The notes beneath the pieces were generated by a model. That model saw only the letters and a list, made by a program, of their open reading frames with translations. It was not told the origin of the DNA and made no database searches. Positions 34,093 through 37,678 of a stretch of DNA of 37,678 bases are shown one piece after another. The position numbers and the translations under genes are program-made. Within the stretch, counting starts at the first letter, position 1, and each line of letters starts with the position of its first letter. This stretch comes from Paraclostridium tenue (GTDB lineage Bacteria; Bacillota; Clostridia; Peptostreptococcales; Peptostreptococcaceae), in assembly GCF_015668515.1 (NCBI RefSeq), contig NZ_JADPFO010000012.1, positions 1 through 37,678 of the forward strand, in the 5' to 3' direction.

Positions 34093-34932
34093 ATGAAGAA
34101 AAATAAATCTTTTCTTGCTTATCCATATATAATATGGAGTGCATTATTCATAGTAATACCTTTAATACTTATGGTGGCTTTTAGTTTTACTACAGAAGAT
34201 GGAAATAAACTTGTATTTTCTTTAAATAACTATCAAAGATTAATGAATCCTATTTATTTAAAGGTATTTTTACGTTCAATAATTTTAGCTGGAGCATCTA
34301 CTATAATATGTTTATTAGTAGGTTATCCTGTTGCGTATATAATATCTAAAGCTCATTTAAGTAAAAGAAACACGTTAATATTATTATTTATACTTCCAAT
34401 GTGGATGAACTTCCTTTTAAGAACTTATGCATGGGTTGCTATTTTAGGTAAAAATGGAATACTAAATTCTTTCTTAGGATTATTTGGAATAGAGCCTGTA
34501 ACATTACTTTATACAAATTTTGCAATATTACTTGGAATGGTTTATAACTTTTTACCATTTATGGTACTGCCTATATATACATCATTATCAAAGATGGATA
34601 ATGATTTAATAAATGCAGCTAAAGATTTAGGAGCAAATAGCTTTCAAGTGTTTACTAAAGTTATATTTCCATTAAGTATACCTGGAGTTGTATCAGGGAT
34701 AACTATGGTATTTATGCCAGCAGTAACTACATTTGCTATATCTAGATTACTAGGTGGTGGTAAGTTTATGTTACTAGGTGATTTAATAGAACAACAATTT
34801 ACAGTAGTTGGAGACTGGAACTTTGGATCTGCTATATCTATATTTATGATGATAATAATTTTAATTTCTATGGCTATTATGTCTAGATTTGAAGATGACA
34901 GTGATAAGGAAGGCGGTGGGTTATTATTTTAA
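34093..34932 (+). CDS. potB: spermidine/putrescine ABC transporter permease PotB
   Basis: Membrane subunit of the polyamine importer. The 279 residues have six hydrophobic helices, with LPMWMNFLLRTYAWVAIL, and the EAA-type loop INAAKDLGANSFQVFTKVIFPLSIPG (about 176-201) that contacts the ATPase. The ribosome binding site (GTGAGTGA) is weak, so translation probably depends on coupling to potA two bases upstream. Its end (GGTGGGTTATTATTTTAA) overlaps the beginning of potC in another frame. Confidence 0.95.
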   Translation: MKKNKSFLAYPYIIWSALFIVIPLILMVAFSFTTEDGNKLVFSLNNYQRLMNPIYLKVFLRSIILAGASTIICLLVGYPVAYIISKAHLSKRNTLILLFILPMWMNFLLRTYAWVAILGKNGILNSFLGLFGIEPVTLLYTNFAILLGMVYNFLPFMVLPIYTSLSKMDNDLINAAKDLGANSFQVFTKVIFPLSIPGVVSGITMVFMPAVTTFAISRLLGGGKFMLLGDLIEQQFTVVGDWNFGSAISIFMMIIILISMAIMSRFEDDSDKEGGGLLF

Positions 34933-35705
34933 AGAAGTTAGCATCTAATATATATCTAACGCTAGTATTTTTATTCTTATATGCTCCAATAATGGCGTTA
35001 GCAGTATTTTCATTTAATGATTCTAAATCTATGGCCCACTGGGGTGGATTTACATTTAAGTGGTATAAACAACTTATTCATAATGATAGTATAATGAATG
35101 CGCTATATTACACAATAGTAGTAGCTATAATATCTTCTATAATAGCTACTATAGTAGGAACTATAAGTGCAATTGGGATATACAAAATGAGAGGTAAAAG
35201 AAGAAAATTAATTTTAAATATAAATTATTTACCTGTATTAAATCCAGATATAGTTACAGCTGTAGCATTAATGAGTTTATTTGTGTTTTTAAATTTAGAA
35301 TTTGGATTTATAACTATGTTATTATCTCATATAATGTTTAGTATACCTTATGTAATATTATCAGTACTTCCTAAGATAAAACAACTTCCTCAAAATATTG
35401 AAGAAGCAGCAATGGATTTAGGTGCAACACCGATGTATGCACTAAGAAAAGTTGTATTACCTCAAATAAAACCAGGTATAGTATCAGGTTTTTTAATTGC
35501 ATTTACTATGTCAATAGATGATTTTATAATAAGTTTCTTTAATACAGGAAATGGAGTTAGTAATCTTTCAATAGAGATATACGGAATGGCAAGAAGAGGT
35601 ATAAAACCAGAAATAAATGCATTATCTACAATAATGTTTACTGTGGTATTAATATTATTATTAATATCAAATAAGAAACAATCTATAGTAAGGGGTGATA
35701 AATAA
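34926..35705 (+). CDS. potC: spermidine/putrescine ABC transporter permease PotC, probable ATT start
   Basis: Second membrane subunit of the polyamine importer, with the coupling loop EEAAMDLGATPMYALRKVVLPQIKPG. The first ATG in frame (34992) would start within the first membrane helix. The 22 in-frame codons before it read LKKLASNIYLTLVFLFLYAPI, the expected PotC N-terminus, after ATT at 34926. That stretch has no ATG, GTG or TTG and is closed by a TAA at 34905. GGCGGTG (34912-34918, one mismatch to GGAGGTG) lies seven bases before the ATT. I therefore propose an ATT start, giving 259 residues and a 7-base overlap with potB. The fallback is ATG 34992 (237 residues), which lacks a ribosome binding site. 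Non-AUG initiation is rare, and a sequence error is an alternative. Confidence 0.9.
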   Translation: MLKKLASNIYLTLVFLFLYAPIMALAVFSFNDSKSMAHWGGFTFKWYKQLIHNDSIMNALYYTIVVAIISSIIATIVGTISAIGIYKMRGKRRKLILNINYLPVLNPDIVTAVALMSLFVFLNLEFGFITMLLSHIMFSIPYVILSVLPKIKQLPQNIEEAAMDLGATPMYALRKVVLPQIKPGIVSGFLIAFTMSIDDFIISFFNTGNGVSNLSIEIYGMARRGIKPEINALSTIMFTVVLILLLISNKKQSIVRGDK

Positions 35706-35706
35706 T

Positions 35707-36753
35707 ATGAAATTAAAAAAAATATCAGTACTAATTACTATAGGAGCTTTAGTAACGTCTATGCTTACTGGATGTGGAGCTACGGATTCTAAAAAAGTTT
35801 TAAATGTATATAATGTCGGAGATTATATAGATGAAAGTCTTATACCTATATTTGAAAAAAGAACAGGTATAAAAGTACAATATGAAACTTATGACACAAA
35901 TGAGATGATGTATCAAAAAGTTAAAAGCGGAAGTACAAACTATGACTTAATATTTCCATCAGATTATATGGTGGAAAAAATGAAAAAAGAAGGTCTACTT
36001 CAAAAAATAGATTTTAAAAATATACCTAATATAAAATATATAGATAAAAGTTTCATGAGTCCTGTATATGATAAAGATAGTGCATATAGTGTACCTTATA
36101 TGTGGGGAACTTTTGGAATTTTATACAATAAAAAGCTAGTACATGAAAAAGTTGATAGTTGGGATATATTGTGGAATCCAAAATATAAAGGTAATATAAT
36201 GATGCTTGACTCAGTAAGAGATACACTGGGAATAGCACTAAAAAAACTTGGATACAGTATGAATACAACTAATCCTAAAGAAATAAAAGAAGCTATGAAA
36301 GAATTAATGAAACAAAAAGATTTAGTACTAGCATATGTAAATGATGAAGGTAAAGATAGACTTTTAGGAGAAGAAGCTGCTATGGGTATAATATATTCAG
36401 GAGATGCAGTTACATTAATGGAGCAAAATCCTAATTTAGCGTATGCAATTCCAAAAGAAGGAACTAATAAGTGGGTTGATGCGATGGCAATACCTAAAAC
36501 AGCTGAAAATAAAAAGGAAGCTGAAATGTTTATAAATTTCTTATTAGATCCAGAGATTGCAAAAATAAATGCTGAATATATTGGATATTCTACTCCTAAT
36601 ATAGGTGCGTTAGAATTATTAGACCCAGAAGTTACAAAAAATCAAGTAGCATATCCTTCTAAGGATGTAATGAAAAAAACTGAAACTTTTAGAGATCTAG
36701 GAAACAAGATAAGACTATATGATGAAGCATGGATACAGTTAAAATCAAAATAG
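35707..36753 (+). CDS. potD: spermidine/putrescine-binding lipoprotein PotD
   Basis: Extracytoplasmic polyamine receptor. The 348 residues (the same length as E. coli PotD) begin with a signal peptide ending in lipobox LTGC, lipid-modified Cys23. The mature part shows the family segments VLNVYNVGDYIDESLIPIFEKRTG, YDLIFPSDYMVEKM, YMWGTFGILYN and a final DEAWIQLK. ATG 35707 is one base after the potC stop with AGGGGTGAT before it; the GTG at 35695 lies in that site. It ends the operon at a terminator. Confidence 0.96.
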   Translation: MKLKKISVLITIGALVTSMLTGCGATDSKKVLNVYNVGDYIDESLIPIFEKRTGIKVQYETYDTNEMMYQKVKSGSTNYDLIFPSDYMVEKMKKEGLLQKIDFKNIPNIKYIDKSFMSPVYDKDSAYSVPYMWGTFGILYNKKLVHEKVDSWDILWNPKYKGNIMMLDSVRDTLGIALKKLGYSMNTTNPKEIKEAMKELMKQKDLVLAYVNDEGKDRLLGEEAAMGIIYSGDAVTLMEQNPNLAYAIPKEGTNKWVDAMAIPKTAENKKEAEMFINFLLDPEIAKINAEYIGYSTPNIGALELLDPEVTKNQVAYPSKDVMKKTETFRDLGNKIRLYDEAWIQLKSK

Positions 36754-36761
36754 ATGAAAAT

Positions 36762-36795
36762 AAAAACTCACTTATTTAAAGTGAGTTTTTATTTT
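36762..36795 (+). terminator. terminator of the pot operon
   Basis: A 12-bp perfect stem AAAAACTCACTT (36762-36773) / AAGTGAGTTTTT (36779-36790) followed by T-rich sequence. Confidence 0.9.
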
Positions 36796-36872
36796 TGTAA
36801 AAATGATTGATTATTTAAAATAAAACATATAATTAATGTTATATAATATTAATTATTAAAGAGGAGGAGAAT

Positions 36873-37529
36873 ATGGGAAAAATAAGAAAAAATTTTATTA
36901 AAAGAAAACTAAGGCTTAAGCCTAGAACCAGAAAAAAGTTAGTTAAGAAGTTTAAAAAAATAATTATAATAACTTGTATAATTTTAAGTGTTTATATATG
37001 TATAGATATCAATAAGTATGAAGAGGGAACTATAACTAGAGAAGATATATCGGTAGATAAAGAAAAATTTGAATTTGTAAAAACTATTGAAAATGAGGCA
37101 AAAAAGAGTTACAAAAAGTATGGAATATTACCGTCTATAACAGTAGCTCAAGCTATACTTGAATCAGGTTGGGGGCAATCAGAATTAACGAAAAATAGCA
37201 ATAATTTATTTGGAATAAAGTCAGATGAAAGTTGGAAAGGAAAGAGTGTTGAAGTTAATACTACAGAAAATTACAGTGATATAGTAAAAGCTAAATTTAG
37301 AAAATATGATTCTATAGAAGAATCTATAACAGATCATGCTAGATTTTTAAAAGAAAATAAAAGATATAAACAGCATGGTTTATTTGAAGGTAATGATTAC
37401 AAGGAACAAGCACAATCATTAGAAAATGCAGGGTATAGTACTAAAAAAAATCAAAATGGAGAGTTAATATATGCAGATATGTTAATTGGTTTAATCGAAA
37501 GGTATAATTTATTTTTAATGGATAAATAA
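36873..37529 (+). CDS. membrane-anchored N-acetylglucosaminidase (GH73 type)
   Basis: Cell-wall hydrolase cleaving peptidoglycan glycan strands. The 218 residues start with a very basic segment (1-29, many Lys/Arg), then one hydrophobic anchor (about 30-44), then an outside GH73/mannosyl-glycoprotein endo-beta-N-acetylglucosaminidase-like domain (about 65-215). The catalytic Glu is likely Glu97 in AILESGWGQSEL. NNLFGIKSDESWKG and YDSIEESITDHARFL are diagnostic. No SH3, LysM or other wall-binding repeat is present, so the protein probably acts near the membrane. GAGGAGG precedes the ATG. It is a single gene, directly upstream of the next rRNA operon. Confidence 0.93.
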   Translation: MGKIRKNFIKRKLRLKPRTRKKLVKKFKKIIIITCIILSVYICIDINKYEEGTITREDISVDKEKFEFVKTIENEAKKSYKKYGILPSITVAQAILESGWGQSELTKNSNNLFGIKSDESWKGKSVEVNTTENYSDIVKAKFRKYDSIEESITDHARFLKENKRYKQHGLFEGNDYKEQAQSLENAGYSTKKNQNGELIYADMLIGLIERYNLFLMDK

Positions 37530-37545
37530 AATTTATAAAAAAGTG

Positions 37546-37574
37546 TTGACTTATAAAAATTATAATGATATTAT
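37546..37574 (+). promoter_or_regulatory. promoter of the downstream rRNA operon
   Basis: TTGACT (37546-37551), 17-base spacer, TATTAT (37569-37574), following a short AT-rich stretch. Its position before the rRNA leader supports it. Confidence 0.7.
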
Positions 37575-37678
37575 TATACATGTGCTTAAGATAAGCACGA
37601 AGAACTTTGAAAATTAAACAGTAGGTTAATTATAAAAATTCTTTTTAAAGAATTAAACAACAAACAACCAAGCCAGAT
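37575..37678 (+). other. leader of the next rRNA operon (16S rRNA begins beyond the window)
   Basis: A hairpin GTGCTTA (37582-37588) / TAAGCAC (37592-37598) is followed by AACTTTGAAAATTAAACAG, like the antitermination/processing leader of clostridial rRNA operons, and then ACCAAGCCAGAT, typical of the bases just before the 16S gene. The 16S start (AGAGTTTGATC) is not reached. Confidence 0.75.

Noticed and set aside
34912-34935. Programmed -1 frameshift joining PotB and PotC into one chain
   Set aside because: The sequence near the potB stop (TTATTATTTTAA) is not a good slippery heptamer in the zero frame, and PotB and PotC are separate chains in known systems. ATT initiation explains the data more simply, though it remains unproven.
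1-37678. CRISPR arrays, insertion sequences, prophage genes, tRNA genes
   Set aside because: No regularly spaced repeats, transposase or integrase motifs, phage structural genes or cloverleaf-forming sequences were seen on either strand.

Overview
The window is about 37.7 kb of very AT-rich DNA from a Gram-positive, spore-forming anaerobe, most likely of the Peptostreptococcaceae (Clostridioides/Paraclostridium/Romboutsia-like). This rests on strong AGGAGG-type ribosome binding sites, frequent TTG starts, the sporulation-associated YtaF, Fe-S fumarase with malic enzyme, DUF1846 and UPF0397 proteins, and the rRNA leader style. The genus is inference. The window starts inside a 5S rRNA and ends in the leader of a 16S rRNA. 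It is therefore the chromosomal interval between two co-oriented rRNA operons. I see no phage, insertion sequence, CRISPR array or tRNA gene.

Layout. 1-5.3 kb: 5S end, a DEAD-box helicase (-), an RpiR-type regulator (-) divergent from a RarA/MgsA C-terminal-like protein and a lone lactose/cellobiose-type PTS EIIC (+), then ytaF and a double DUF1540 protein (-). 5.3-5.7 kb: a geneless stretch with a promoter-terminator pair (possible small RNA) and a 16-bp inverted repeat that would pair with the leader of the next gene. 5.7-18 kb: single genes, mostly each with its own terminator: DUF1846, DNA polymerase IV, two MATE transporters, a PHP phosphatase, an S1-domain protein, a class V aminotransferase with a DUF2383 protein, and a YgiQ radical SAM protein. 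18-24 kb: two import systems of unproven substrate, an ECF transporter (UPF0397 S component, fused double ATPase, EcfT) and a nitrate/sulfonate/taurine-type ABC transporter. 24-28.5 kb: Cys-tRNA(Pro) deacylase, 3-methyladenine glycosylase, two-subunit fumarase with malic enzyme, and a small membrane-anchored protein. 28.5-32.2 kb: CvfB (-), divergent from nagR-nagA-nagB, whose promoter carries two tandem NagR/DasR-type palindromes. 32.5-36.8 kb: a polyamine operon, XRE-cupin regulator then potA-potB-potC-potD. 36.9 kb to the end: a membrane-anchored glucosaminidase and the next rRNA promoter and leader.

How it fits together. Amino-sugar recovery (NagR/NagA/NagB) and the glucosaminidase are consistent with cell-wall turnover. 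Fumarase plus malic enzyme links fumarate, malate and pyruvate. The pot operon imports spermidine/putrescine under a dedicated cupin regulator. Most of the window looks like ordinary core genome. I do not see a convincing new multi-gene system. The points most worth a second look are the putative small RNA and inverted repeat before DUF1846, the apparent ATT start of potC, the orphan EIIC locus, and the two importers of unknown substrate.
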